From the NCBI GenBank assembly GCA_024449915.1, contig JAMZAV010000317.1:317501-381500 (forward strand): a DNA stretch of 64,000 nt, written 5' to 3'. Source of the DNA: Sweltsa coloradensis. Taxonomy: Eukaryota; Arthropoda; Insecta; Plecoptera; Chloroperlidae. Made by a program: the position numbers and the translations under genes. This document shows positions 35,303-46,109 of this stretch, one piece after another. The notes under the pieces were generated by a model. It ran no database searches and was not told where the DNA came from. It saw only the letters and a list, made by a program, of their open reading frames with translations. The number at the start of each line of letters is the position of its first letter. The first letter of the stretch is position 1.

Positions 35303-36280
35303 TTAAGGCTATTCGACCGCGATTTTCTATTTTCCAAAAATATGCTCTTAAGTCAAAATATACCCATACAGCATGCAATATCTACTGGACGTTCGAATTA
35401 AGTGCAGAACGTCTGTAAAATGTTACGTCCATTTTTAACTTTATTTCGCGGTTTATACAATATTGTAAGTGCAACATATTTAGGCGATTCAGTTTATGTT
35501 TCGTAAGGATATTAAATGGATATCTGTGTAACGTTTGTTAGTTTCATTCAGTATTCTAATTAATTTCCTTTTGTCGAAATATCCGTGCAATATCTATAGA
35601 TTATTCTTCTTTATCAAATCTCAACGGTCAAAAGTGGCAGTTGGACCTGTCGCATCCTGTCTGTTCTCATTCGACTAGCAGTCATCAAGAGAGGAAGACG
35701 GGTTGTGTGCGTGTGGTTTTGAGTTAAAACTTGGCTAAGCTTGATAACTAAAAGTAGCAGAAGGTTTTTAAAAAGCCACAAAAAGACAAAAAATTCTACT
35801 AAATTCTACTTTCATAACTATTATTTGAAAGTTCTACCATTTCATAGTAGTGTCAGTCAATCAAACAGTCAGTATATTCTTAACATGAATAATTATAAGC
35901 ATTCAAATTACGCGCATGTGCAAGAAACTTAGATTAAACTTCGACCTATCGATCGACCAGCTTAGCGATTTCTCTTCCTGTCAGTTCTGTCGGTTCTGTC
36001 ACAATCACAACCTTAGAGCAGTCGCAACAACACTCACAAATTGCACTAATTTATTTGATAAGTATGTCGAGCTTGTTGTGAAAATGTACAACTAACTGAA
36101 AGATTCCATGTGAACGTAGGGACAGACAGAAACTGAATTTTCTATCGGTTTAATCAAAGAAAAGAGCACCATGCAATTGTTGGATGGAATGAGGTAAGTT
36201 TGAGGTTAAGTTACCTATTTTATTCTAGGTAGAAGCCTAGTTCAAACTATAACAAGGCCTACGACTTAGTTCATTTGGCA

Positions 36281-36355
36281 TAGCCTAGGCGTAGGCCTAG
36301 CCTACTCTAGGCGTAGGCCTAGCCTACTCTAGGCCTAGGCCTAGCCCTAGCATAA
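36281..36355. repeat. AGGCCTAGCCTA short tandem repeats
   Basis: Overlapping copies of TAGGCGTAGGCCTAGCCTAC inside the first intron of the Myb/SANT-like remnant. Confidence 0.9.
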
Positions 36356-37179
36356 CATTCAGCCTACTGTACTGTGCCAAGGATAAGACTAGTTAGCCTC
36401 TTGCCATTGCAATTGATTGCAATTAAATATAGCCTCTAGGCCAAGAAGGCCTAGGACCCAAGATCGTGTCAATCTTTTCAAGGCCTAAGCCTACTAGGCT
36501 AGGTGCATTAATTTTGCCATTTCTTTAGTGGAAGTTCATGATGTTACAATTTTCTTTCAGACATCGCAATGCAGAAATTTACAAGTCTCTAATGTCCCAC
36601 ATGAAGGACGCGGGGTTTCCGCGGACACTGGAGCAATTTAGGATTAGGCCAAAGTGGAAACATCTGCAAGCCTCCTAAAAATGTGAAGGACTCCAACAGC
36701 ACGAGCGGACAACAAAGGATAACTTGCCCCTTCTACGACGAGTTGGATGAAAGCCTTGGTCGGGCGGTCAAGTTCCAACCAGCTGGATATCACCAGCGAC
36801 TCGAGTGAGCAGGACAAATATGCAGGTACGTTTAAATTTATATTTGTTGCCTCGCCTGTAGGTCTACGTTTTTATTATTTTCACTGTGTAGACCTATATT
36901 CTTACGGCAGAACGTAAGAATTGTTAAAAATTATTCTTACGGCAGAACGTTTTTTACGCCATTTATCAGTAATTAAATTCTAAATTAACGTTTAGGCCTA
37001 CAGGGAAAAGAAAGTAGGGCCTCTGATAGGAATTGTGTTCTTACGTTCGCTGCGGACATATCCAACAAAAACAAAAAACTCCTAGCCATTAAACGTTTCT
37101 ATTTAAAATATAAAGGACTCTCAACCGAAAAGTAGTTTTCATCAAAAACATAAAGAAAATAATAAATAAAAACACCCTA

Positions 37180-37310
37180 CAGGGTTGGCTTGGTCGCTTT
37201 GATTTAAAGTCCCCACTGAAAATCAGTTATATAACTGAGTGGGCAGACTCTAAATAAAATTTATTTATTTATTATTTATTTATTTTATTTATTTGAACCA
37301 ATGAACCCTC
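37180..37310 (+). mobile_element. SINE family 1, 3' fragment
   Basis: CTACAGGGTTGGCTTGGTCG, then AAAATCAGTTATATAACTGA, then an (ATTT)n tail. Confidence 0.85.
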
Positions 37311-37352
37311 GCACAGAAGTCAAACCCACTACCATCCTGCCACACCGCACTG

Positions 37353-37425
37353 TGATAATAAATAAATAAATTGTATTTAGAGTCTACCCACTCAGTTATA
37401 TAACTGATTTTCAGGGGGGGACAGA
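37353..37425 (-). mobile_element. SINE family 1, 3' fragment (inverted)
   Basis: An (AAAT)n run, then AGAGTCTACCCACTCAGTTA on the plus strand. It faces the fragment at 37180-37310 tail to tail. Confidence 0.85.
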
Positions 37426-38787
37426 AAAAATCAAAGATAGAAGGTCGCCTGTAGGCCTAAACATAACAAGTGAACTGTTGAACGTAAGAATAATTTCTTG
37501 CCATTGGCAACGGAATTAGTGCTTAGCTGAGGGGCAAGAAATAGGCCTAGGCCTTATTGTAATCAGTCTGTTGATTATGTGGTTCAGAATTCAGAGTGAT
37601 TAGGCCCTACAATTCCTCAGCAACAACTTTGCTTACTTAGGCCCTAGGCCTACTTGTACTACCACCGCTCAACGTAAGAATATTTTTTAGCAATTCTTAC
37701 GTTCTGAGTTCTGAAGTAAGAATAATTTTTAGCAATTCTTATGTACTGCCGTTAGAATATACACTCCGTATTATTTTATTTCCAGGTTTGGCCTAAAATG
37801 AAAGTGTAGGCCCTAAGCATTTTAAGACACTAGCCACTCTCAAGGTGAAAATATTGAACAAAGTGTAGGTCTACTAACTTGGGCTAATCGTACGGTCATT
37901 GTTTTGGTAATTCTTGCATAGCTTATCCCCGCTATTTTTACGTTAAAATTTCCATTTAGTCCCAGTGAATCTACCATTAGTCATCTTCTATTTCATAGAT
38001 CCAATGAACATGGTGGAGACAGCATATGTAGTGAATTTCGATGGTTCCCTCATCGTGGACTCGTCTTGCAGCAATAGCAGCCCCGGGACAGCTTACCATG
38101 TTATCCAAGCACTCCCAGCCCTACCCAACGAAGGCAAGTGTCGAGCGGATGATCAGCAGCTCTACCTAGGCCTACCTGTGGCCTACACTTCACTCAACTT
38201 GGGTGCTTGGGCATTCTGCCTACCCGTCTGCGTCCGAAACTAGGGCCTACTGAGGAGCCTATCTGCGTCTGCGCATCGCTTCGATAATATTGTAATGTAT
38301 CACCACATTCCTACACTAATAATACTCGCCGAGTGAAGTATGAACTAAATCTGACTGTAAATTTGACTGTTTAGAAGCCTAAAGGCAATGAACATTTAAA
38401 GCTTATTGGCTATTGCATACCGGTAACTTCCCTAAGCCTAAGCATCTCTTTAACCACTAACTTTTCAGGGTTTTAGGCCAAAGGCCTTCTATTTGTTTAT
38501 TCTAGTGGTTTATTCTATTTGTAATTCATTGCATCGCTTTTTAGAATTGTGTTTAGATTGATATTTGTCATTTTTTGTAAGACCCCATTACCTAGGGTAG
38601 CTAATTTTAGCCTAATTTGATTTGGATGCCTTGTAGGACATAAGTCTGATAGCCCTACCTATTTGTAGGCCTAATTGTATTTCTGTGTTCAAGATTTTGC
38701 TGTTCACACATAGTTTTTTTAAATTGAAAAGTGAAATAATTTAGGTTTAAGGAGTCTTCGACTCTACCGGCTGATCAGCTGGCCTAA

Positions 38788-38822
38788 TAATAATAATAAT
38801 TTTATTATTATTATAATAATAC
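38788..38822. repeat. (TAA)n/(TTA)n palindromic microsatellite
   Basis: AATAATAATAAT followed by TTTATTATTATT. Confidence 0.9.
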
Positions 38823-38893
38823 AGGTCAAGTAGGCCGAGCCAGCCCAATCTGTTGGTATCTGATAAGTGATAAATAATAATACCTAGGCCTAA

Positions 38894-40980
38894 TTGAGTA
38901 ATTGGGGATATTGCAACTTGCTTTTTGAGTTATTTCCATGTGCGAGATTAACATTACATTGGGCCAGTTCAGTTCAATCTAAAAATGGGTCTGAACAATT
39001 TTACAATCATCCTAACACTGAAAGTTCTGATGAAACTGAAATTTTCCTTGATGTAGCAACTGATACTTCCTGTGTTGTTAACAGTAACATGGTCGGTCAT
39101 ATTCCCAATCGCACAGTCTACTTTTTGCCAGACCCATGGATTTTAGCCTACCACAACAACAACCATCACAAACAGAATTATCTGTACGAGAGCCTTCTTC
39201 GTGGCCGAGTGCAGGTAACGCTGGTAGGCCTTTCCCTGAGCAATCTCGACACAGTAAATCAACGTGAGCATGACGTATAATTTTGTATTACGAGTGACAA
39301 CACTATTACTTTATTCAGTAACGAGGTGAATTGAAAAGTTAATTATATTAGACATGACATTCAGGATGTTAAACAAACAGTAGAAAGCTTGCTTGGCAAA
39401 GTCGATGTAAATTCACACGATATCTCGGTGACAATTGAATTAGGTGTGTGGCTCGTTGGTTTGTGGTAAGCGTATCTGCTTCCAATGCAGAAGGTCCAGG
39501 GTTCGATTCCGCCAAAGTCAGAAGTTTTATAACTTCTGATTTGGAATTAAGTCCATGATTTTTTGTCTTAGGAGTTTGTAAACGGTGACTTCGGAGCCGT
39601 CCTAGCAACGAAGCACATAATAAATTCAGAGTTGTTCTGAATCGGCCTTGTTGATTCTGGCGTTGATCCGCGGGTGTTCGCACTGTCTATACCACTGATT
39701 ACTATTATTTCCTATTAAAAATATTCGTCTTTGGTTGGTTATCGCTCCCTTGTCGATCGCGTCGGGACCTACCGTACAGGGTTGGCTTGGTCGCTTTGAT
39801 TTACTGTCCCCCACTGAAAAACAGTTTTTATATAATTGAGTGGGTAGAAATCTAAATACAATTTATTATTTATTTATTTATGTAGGCGGGTCAGCATTTT
39901 TGGGAGCGAGAAAAGCAATAAAAGCTTATTGAACAAAATTGATAAATCGACAGTCCAGCATTGAACTTGATAAAGTAGGCCTAAAAATAAAACGGTCACC
40001 GAATTTAAATGACGAGTTCCAAAGCATTCATGAAAAAGTGTCTGGTATAAAGAAATTCTACCGGTTCTCTCAAACAACAGGTTGACAATTTCACGCAGGA
40101 ACATTCAACATTAAATGAAAGCTTAAAAGTGACAAAAAATTGAACGACTTAAGGACAATTCAAAGTTCAGTGCCGATAATTCCGTTGTTCCAGAATCCGT
40201 TTCACAAATAAGAAAAAAAAATTGAGTAATACGCTACACCGTGAAGGGATAAGTTTACAATCATTCAGGGGGCTTCACTCAAATGAATTTTTAAATATAA
40301 TTTAGCACCGTTTTGACACATTCAAAATTTTGCACGAATATAAACTTGGCATTCACTGCTTGGAGGAACGTTATTGGTATCGGAATCATTGTTTTGAAAC
40401 TTACAATGAGTTCCGACAAGTTTTCTTAGTTAGATACATTTTGGTGTAGTGACCAACAAGCTCAGCTTATTCGTCAAGTTTATGATGGTAATGGTCATTT
40501 GGACAGTTTCAGGAATAAAAGCAATAAGCATTGCTGCTTACCTACCTACGTTAAGCGTGTAATGAAATAGATAAAAGTTTTTGCCGGAATCAATCCCAAC
40601 ACAAACTCTCAGCAAACTTATGATCAAACACATGCCTTATAGAGTAGAGTATAGGCCTACGTATTTTAATGATACAACAACAGTAAACTGATGATAGCCT
40701 CATCTCGTGCCTAGAGAAACTTGATCATGGACAGGACAGCAATCACAGAAACAATAAACATTTTAACCTGGGTAATCAACATGGCAATATGCCATCTCAA
40801 ATCAGCAAACATAAACAAGTTTTGGAAATGGGGAGCGTGGCTTATAGCATGATAAAACCAATTTTACAGTCACTCAAAGAATTTATACAGGAATCTAGAC
40901 AGGAAATTTAGAAATTAACAAAACTAGTAGGCCTTAATTCTCAGCTTGCTAAGATTGATAATAACCGCGCATAACAGAAA
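38894..40980 (+). pseudogene. possible gag-like remnant, interrupted by a SINE
   Basis: Plus-strand coding-like segments with stops. An ORF at 38894-39280 has no recognised domain. A coiled-coil-like piece (HDIQDVKQTVESLLGKVDV) ends at the SINE at 39448. Beyond the SINE is ELDKVGLKIK, then at about 40270-40570 HRFDTFKILHEYKLGIH, YNEFRQVF and DQQAQLIRQVYDGNGHLD, which recall gag-like proteins of arthropod retroelements. A further stretch at 40700-40980 is helical. The family is uncertain, there are many stops, and no LTR was seen. Confidence 0.35.
39448..39886 (+). mobile_element. tRNA-like SINE family 1, full length
   Basis: The tRNA-like head has a box A region (TTTGTGGTAAGCG), a 5-bp anticodon stem TCTGC/GCAGA with loop TTCCAAT, and box B GGGTTCGATTCC. 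The body has AACTTCTGAT, GGAGCCGTCCTAGCAACG and GGGTTGGCTTGGTCG, then a hairpin near CAGTTTTTATATAATTGAG and an (ATTT)n tail. About 440 bp. Confidence 0.9.
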
Positions 40981-41805
40981 ATATTGAACTGATTGTATCT
41001 TATCTAAAAAATAACATTTAGTTTTGGCCTACATAGTTTCACCTTTCCAAATTTTTTTTCACATTTCTGAACAATGCCGTTGTTGCTATAGCAAAAAGCG
41101 ATCAAAATTTAGTCGAAGTGGGCATTTCACCTATTAAACATAAACTAGATGTAAGAAGTTTGCTTTCCCCCCACCCCCCCTATTACACTGATGCCACCTG
41201 GTGGATGATCAGCTATTCCCAAAAATTAAACCACACCAATTCCAATCAAACAGCCTGAAAAAATCAATGACTCTGCTTTTCCATTGTCAAGCACCCCCAG
41301 CAAAAAGTAATAATTATGACCATTAGGGGTCGGAATTTACTTACATCTCACGGACAAAGTGTTCCGATGAGAAACAGAGATTAATTGGAGGGGGGGATAA
41401 AACTAAAATATTCTTTTATGTGAAGGACACTTTCGTCACATTCATCGATCATTTCATTACACATCTGTACGACCACATTCACTTATTGTCAATTCTTTGA
41501 TTTGATACACACACACACGGGATGAGAAAAAAATTAGGCCTACAGAGATTGCTAAAAAATCCTACCCTTCCTGACACTATTTACCTGACACCATGTTATC
41601 ACTTAGTGCAATCAATGTAAACTATCTATGTATCGTACCTTCACTATTCTTGTTCAAAGATTGAAAATTATAATTTTTTAAGTTTTAAATCTTGGTGTGG
41701 GTGTGTACTGCTGTGTGTATGCTATGTACAGTTTAAATAAAACAGATAATTATTTTTCACAATTTTTGTACAATTTATTAAAATTGTGATTTCCCATTTT
41801 TGACG

Positions 41806-41940
41806 GAGCGCCAGAATAGCGCCGAAAGGAACAACGCCGAATCGATCGTGTGAAGTGTACTTGTGAAGTTCCATCTAACCTTTTTAGCTCCTTACCCGAT
41901 CGATTCGGCGTTTCCATTCGGCGCTGTCCAGCGCCCCGCC
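41806..41940. repeat. imperfect inverted repeat (CGCCGAATCGATCG)
   Basis: GGAGCGCCAGAATAGCGCCG and ACGCCGAATCGATCG are answered about 50 bp later by CGATCGATTCGGCGT and CGGCGCTGTCCAGCGCC. Arms are about 42 bp. It lies near the right end of the 6.87-kb element. Confidence 0.8.
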
Positions 41941-42537
41941 CCCTTTTTGTCCACATCCAATATCCAAGAAAAATATTATTAAAATATTGCATCAATATTT
42001 TTGTGTGTCCATAGATTGTTTAAGTCAAATATCTATAGGCAGTATAAACAATGTTGGTTGTAAATATTTAAGTGGAACGTTGTATGACAATCTTTCCTTG
42101 TCAAATTCCGGGACGTTCGGATAGCTAAACAATGTTTGATAGATGTAATTTCAGGATCTCGGATATTGACCGGATATTTCAAATGTTCGATGCAAATATT
42201 GTCAGCACATTGAACAAATATCAAATGCTGTATGGGTAGCGAATGGCTTTGAAACATGGCTGTTTTAGAAAATCCAAACTATTTTTTTTTCAATTTTTTC
42301 TGGACTGGTACACGGCAAATATCGCCACCTCAAAATAATTTCAAACTTCAATTCAAACGGTGTGCCTTGGCGAATTGAAGTTTGAAATTATTTGGAGGTG
42401 GCAAAATTGGCCGTGTACCGGATCAGAAAAAAATGAAAAAAAATAGTTTTGATTTTCTAAAATAGCAAGGTTTCAAATGATATTTTGACTTGGTAGCATA
42501 TTTTGGAAAATAGAAAAACGCGGTCGAATAGCCTTAA

Positions 42538-43300
42538 AGTCCATCTTTTCCAGTTAAAAATATGTTATTTATAAAGTGTGGTTTCAAGTTTCTGTTATCC
42601 TTACTAAATTATTATTATAATTACAGAACTTTGATTTTTGTTACCGGTTACTCAATTTATTTATTTTTGAGTATATCTTCAATAGATTTAATCTAATAAC
42701 TCTCAATGTAAATGTATTATTTATGAAATACTTTTTTTTAGACTGATATGTTCAATAGTACTTTGTATTTGTTTTATTTGGTAATAATGGCATAGCGTTG
42801 ACTTTAAAATATAGGTGTTATGGCATGTTGTCAAGTACCACGCCAACACATAACTTAAAATGACTTCTAATTCGTAAAATTAACACCTCCTTAGCGGGAA
42901 TCCACGAATAATATTTAATTTCTAATTTAATGTGTTATCTATGTGCCTGGCACCTTGCCATCTAATGTGAGCGGGACAGATGGGGGTGGGGGTTGGGGTG
43001 GGGGTGGCAGTGAGTGATTGCGCGGAGCGGACGGATCCAAAGCCCTTCATCCCCTCCTACCAGTTCATCAGTGAAGCAGTGCAGCGTTCTCAAGGTAGGC
43101 ACATTCAGAAAGGTATCAAGATTTTAATGTAGCAACAAGCAAATAAAGAATAACTGAAACATTTCCTTCGTTTTCTGAAAATGGAGTTTATTTTGTATTT
43201 CAAGACGGATATTGGACACGGGCACGAGTACGGGAGTACGCGAAATACGAATCGTAGCTTATCGTTATTATAGAACATCATGTTATTATATAACAAAACA
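42538..43300. other. no feature seen
   Basis: AT-rich, with a G-rich tract GGGGGTGGGGGTTGGGG-like near 42980-43005. Confidence 0.45.
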
Positions 43301-43302
43301 AA

Positions 43303-43730
43303 ATGGTTCGTGGATTGTTTGGGTAGAGGCTCTGCTTCCAATGCAGAAGGGAGTTAAATTTCTACTTGAGGCAGAAGTTTTTATTAACTTCTGATGTAAA
43401 CTTAACACACACAGTTCTTTGCTCAGAAGTGTGTATACAATGACTTTGGAGCCGTCCTAGCAAAAGTGCACTTAATAAATTCTAAGATTGTTCCAAATTA
43501 GCCTTGTTGTTTCTGTCGTTGTCAGCGAGTAAAATCGTGTCCAGCTTGATTGATCGGTGTATCCTACCTAAATGCGCTGGTCTTTGGGTGGTCATTGTTT
43601 GCATGTCGATGGTATCGCCACCTACAGGGTTGGCTTCGTCTGATTTAAATTTTATGTAAGTGACTGAGTTGATAGACTCTAAAAACGAAAGTATCTACTT
43701 AAATTATTCTTTATTTATGTTCCAGCGTTA
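43303..43730 (+). mobile_element. SINE family 1, near full length
   Basis: The tRNA-like head keeps TCTGCTTCCAATGCAGA but has lost box B (GGGAGTTAAATTTC). The body shows GGAGCCGTCCTAGCAA and CTACAGGGTTGGCTTCG. The tail runs into the 77-bp minisatellite. Confidence 0.85.
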
Positions 43731-44579
43731 GCAAATATTTTGTGTAGTTGGGCACTAACGATAGTGTTGTTTTCCCTAAAGCTCGACTTTGGTGGAGGTG
43801 CCGGGTTAGCAATGTTTTGTGTAGTTGGGCACAAACGTTAGTGTTGTTTTCCCTTAAGCTCGACTTTGGTGGAGGTGCCGGGTTAGCAATGTTTTGTGTA
43901 GTTAGGCACTAACGTTAGTGTTGTTTTCCCTTAAGCTCGACTTTGGTGGAGGTGCCGGGTTAGCAATGTTTTGTGTAGTTGGGCACAAACGTTAGTGTTG
44001 TTTTCCCTTAAGCTCGACTTTGGTGGAGGTGCCGGGTAAGCAATGTTTTGTGTAGTTGGGCACTAACGTTAGTGTTGTTTTCCCTTAAGCTCGACTTTGG
44101 TGGAGGTGCCGGGTTAGCAATGTTTTGTGTAGTTGGGCACTAACGTTAGTGTTGTTTTCCCTTAAGCTCGACTTTGGTGGAGGTGCCGGGTTAGCAATGT
44201 TTTGTGTAGTTGGGCACTAACGTTAGTGTTGTTTCCCTTAAGCTCGACTTTGGTGGAGGTGCCGGGTTAGCAATGTTTTGTGTAGTTAGGCACTAACGTT
44301 AGTGTTGTTTTCCCTTAAGCTCGACTTTGTGGAGGTGCCGGGTAAGCAATGTTTTGTGAAGTTAGGCACTAACGTTAGTGTTGTTTCCCTTAAGCTCGAC
44401 TTTGGTGGAGGTGCGGGTAAGCATGTTTTGTGTAGTTAGGCACTAACGTTAGTGTTGTTTTCCCTTAAGCTCGACTTTGGTGGAGGTGCCGGGTCTTGCA
44501 ATGTTTTGTGTAGTTGGGCACTAACGTTAGTGTTGTTTTCCCTTAAGCTCGACTTTGGTGGAGGTGCCGGGTTAACAAT
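43731..44579. repeat. 77-bp minisatellite
   Basis: About 11 copies of a 77-bp unit with AGCAATGTTTTGTGTAGTTG, CACTAACGTTAGTG and CTTAAGCTCGACTTTGGTGG. CACTAACGTTAGTG is a perfect 14-bp palindrome present in most units. A few units have 1-3-bp deletions. Confidence 0.97.
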
Positions 44580-44741
44580 GTTATTTCTTTGGGTGGATAT
44601 ATCATTAAACAAGATATGCTGACAGTGGAACAGGTACTGAGAAATATGCTAGGAAGGAAAAGGGCTGGTAGTAATAGAACTAATAAATCTATATTTTATA
44701 CAATTGACATATTAATAGTCAATACAATTCAGAAGTTAAAA

Positions 44742-44820
44742 AATCCATCCCGATCGGGTTCAAACCCGAGTCCACATTCCAAGTAGGCGCCTTAAACAAC
44801 TAGGCCACCGAGACGGTAAC
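44742..44820 (-). mobile_element. tRNA-like SINE family 2 head
   Basis: On the minus strand ACCGTCTCGGTGGCC, then CTCGGGTTTGAACCCG, then GGGATGGATTTTTTAACTTC. The T-arm is one base short of a canonical tRNA, so it is not a functional tRNA gene. Confidence 0.75.
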
Positions 44821-45010
44821 TATTTAACTTATGAATTGTAGTTGATATATAAATCTGAATGAATGGATAAGTACAGCAACGAATATCTGTAGCATTTGAA
44901 ATGACCAAACAAACATTATTTATAATGTCATTTACTTTCGTAGGTACGAGCGAGGGATAATTCCTCGATTTATAAAATCCAACTACAATTCAGAAGACAA
45001 ATATTAAATA

Positions 45011-45170
45011 GTTACCGTCTCGGTAGTCTAGTTGGCTAAGGCGCTAACCTAGAAGTGGGAGACTCGGGTTCGAACCCCAATCGGGATGGATTTTGTAACA
45101 TCTGAATGGTATTATATAATAAATTTAAACCAACGGGAGTGTTTCCCGACTAACCACATCTAGAAATTGA
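45011..45170 (+). mobile_element. tRNA-like SINE family 2
   Basis: ACCGTCTCGGTAGTC, GCTAAGGCGCTAAC and GGGTTCGAACCCC, with an acceptor-like pairing CCGTCTC/GGGATGG. The body is GGATTTTGTAACATCTGAAT, then ACGGGAGTGTTTCCCGACTA. Two extra bases after the T-arm argue against a working tRNA. It is inverted relative to 44742-44820. Confidence 0.8.
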
Positions 45171-45654
45171 CATTATATGTTTAAATATGTTTATTTGAAA
45201 ATAATTTCACAAACGATAAAACACCGAAATATGTACATTAGATTTAGATTGTTGACTTGTTTTCGAAAGCAATGAAACTAATTTGTTATTGGTTTTATAA
45301 TAAAGCATTTCATTTCGCGAAGTCCAGTACAAAACAATTTCAAAACTGATTTGAATCAGCCTTTAGAAAACTTCATGAAATGTAAGCTACAGTTTCTAGT
45401 TAAGACGTAATTCCACAGGTCTCCGTCTCCGAACTGTGCGCTGTATCCCTCGTTGGATTACCGGGGGCTTTCACAATACACATCGCAATTACACAACGCA
45501 ATTACAGTAACGAGAACTAACAAGGAGTGTTTCTTGTACTTCGAAATCGCGCAACTAGGATTTATTTCCGTAAACAGCTGAACAATCAATGCGGAGAAAC
45601 AAGCAGAAGAAATCTATTTATTTCACTCAAAGCACTTGAATCGAGAATTCGTTA

Positions 45655-46108
45655 CACCGGGTGCAAGTGCAGAACGCAGGGTCTACACCGGGTGCAAGTG
45701 CAGAACACAGAGTCTACATCGGGTGCAAGTGCAGAACGCAGGGTCTACACCGGGTGCAAGTGCAGAACACAGGGTCTACACCGGGTGCAAGTGCAGAACG
45801 CAGGGTCTACACGTCGGGTGCAAGTGCAGAACACAGGGTCTACACCGGGTGCAAGTGCAGAACGCAGGGTCTACACCGGGTGCAAGTGCAGAACGCAGGG
45901 TCTACACCGGGTGCAAGTGCAGAACGCAGGGTCTACACCAGGTGCAAGTGCAGAACACAGGGTCTACACCGGGTGCAAGTGCAGAACGCGGGGTCTACAC
46001 CGGGTGCAAGTGCAGAACGCGGGGTCTACACCGGGTGCAAGTGCAGAACGCAGGGTCTACACCGGGTGCAAGTGCAGAACGCAGGGTCTACACCGGGTGC
46101 AAGTGTAA
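45655..46108. repeat. 31-bp minisatellite
   Basis: About 14-15 copies of CTACACCGGGTGCAAGTGCA plus GAACGCAGGGT, with A/G variants. Because 31 is not a multiple of three, each forward frame cycles through the same peptides (GCKCRTQGLHRVQVQNAGST), giving three overlapping ORFs of 154-193 codons that are artefacts of the array. Confidence 0.97.
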
Positions 46109-46109
46109 T

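Larger units (their letters stand above)
36893..37765. mobile_element. foldback in intron, ATTCTTACGTT arms
   Basis: The left arm at 36893-36960 (ATTCTTACGGCAGAACGTAAG...) is complementary to the right arm at 37664-37765 (...CTTATGTACTGCCGTTAGAAT). Each arm itself holds inverted AACGTAAGAAT/ATTCTTACGTT words. Two SINE 3' fragments lie between. It fills most of the intron between 36826 and about 37783. Confidence 0.7.
36110..38243 (+). pseudogene. multi-exon Myb/SANT-like DNA-binding gene remnant
   Basis: The Myb/SANT-like (Myb_DNA-bind_4 type) helix-turn-helix domain is split over two exons. Exon 1 ends FSIGLIKEKSTMQLLDGM at about 36195, followed by GTAAGT. The intron ends TTTTCTTTCAG at 36560. 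Exon 2 reads HRNAEIYKSLMSHMKDAGF and PRTLEQFRIRPKWKHLQAS. After a small deletion at about 36677 it continues VKDSNSTSG and TCPFYDELDESLG, then an acidic Ser-rich stretch up to CAG/GTACGT at about 36826. A Ser/Pro-rich ORF at 37965-38243 (SSCSNSSPGTAYHVIQALP) may be a later exon. Such domains are found in accessory proteins of DNA transposons and in domesticated genes. The frameshifts mean this copy is dead. Confidence 0.65.
35363..42236 (+). mobile_element. 6.87-kb TIR element, TA target, AGGCCTA-rich
   Basis: Ends CCCATACAGCAT and ATGCTGTATGGG, with TA on each side (35361-35362 and 42237-42238). The uninterrupted copy at 29.3 kb shows a single TA at this site. Subterminal CAATATC-type words recur near both ends. 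It holds a broken Myb/SANT-like gene, a possible gag-like remnant, a foldback and several SINE pieces. No transposase core was recognised, so the superfamily is open; PIF/Harbinger-, ISL2EU- or mariner-like origins are all conceivable. Confidence 0.8.
35303..42537. mobile_element. TTAA foldback element, copy 2, split by a 6.87-kb insertion
   Basis: Left part at 35303-35362 (TTAAGGCTATTCGACCGCG...AGTCAAAATATA) and right part at 42237-42537, ending CGCGGTCGAATAGCCTTAA. Joined, they follow copy 1 (29277-29913) across the break point, AATATA then GCGAATGGCTTT. The centre is shorter than in copy 1. Confidence 0.9.

Noticed and set aside
39448..39530. Functional tRNA-Trp (CCA) gene
   Set aside because: The anticodon arm is good, but the acceptor does not pair and a SINE body and tail follow.
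45011..45090. Functional tRNA gene
   Set aside because: Extra bases after the T-arm and a SINE body; sister copies are broken.
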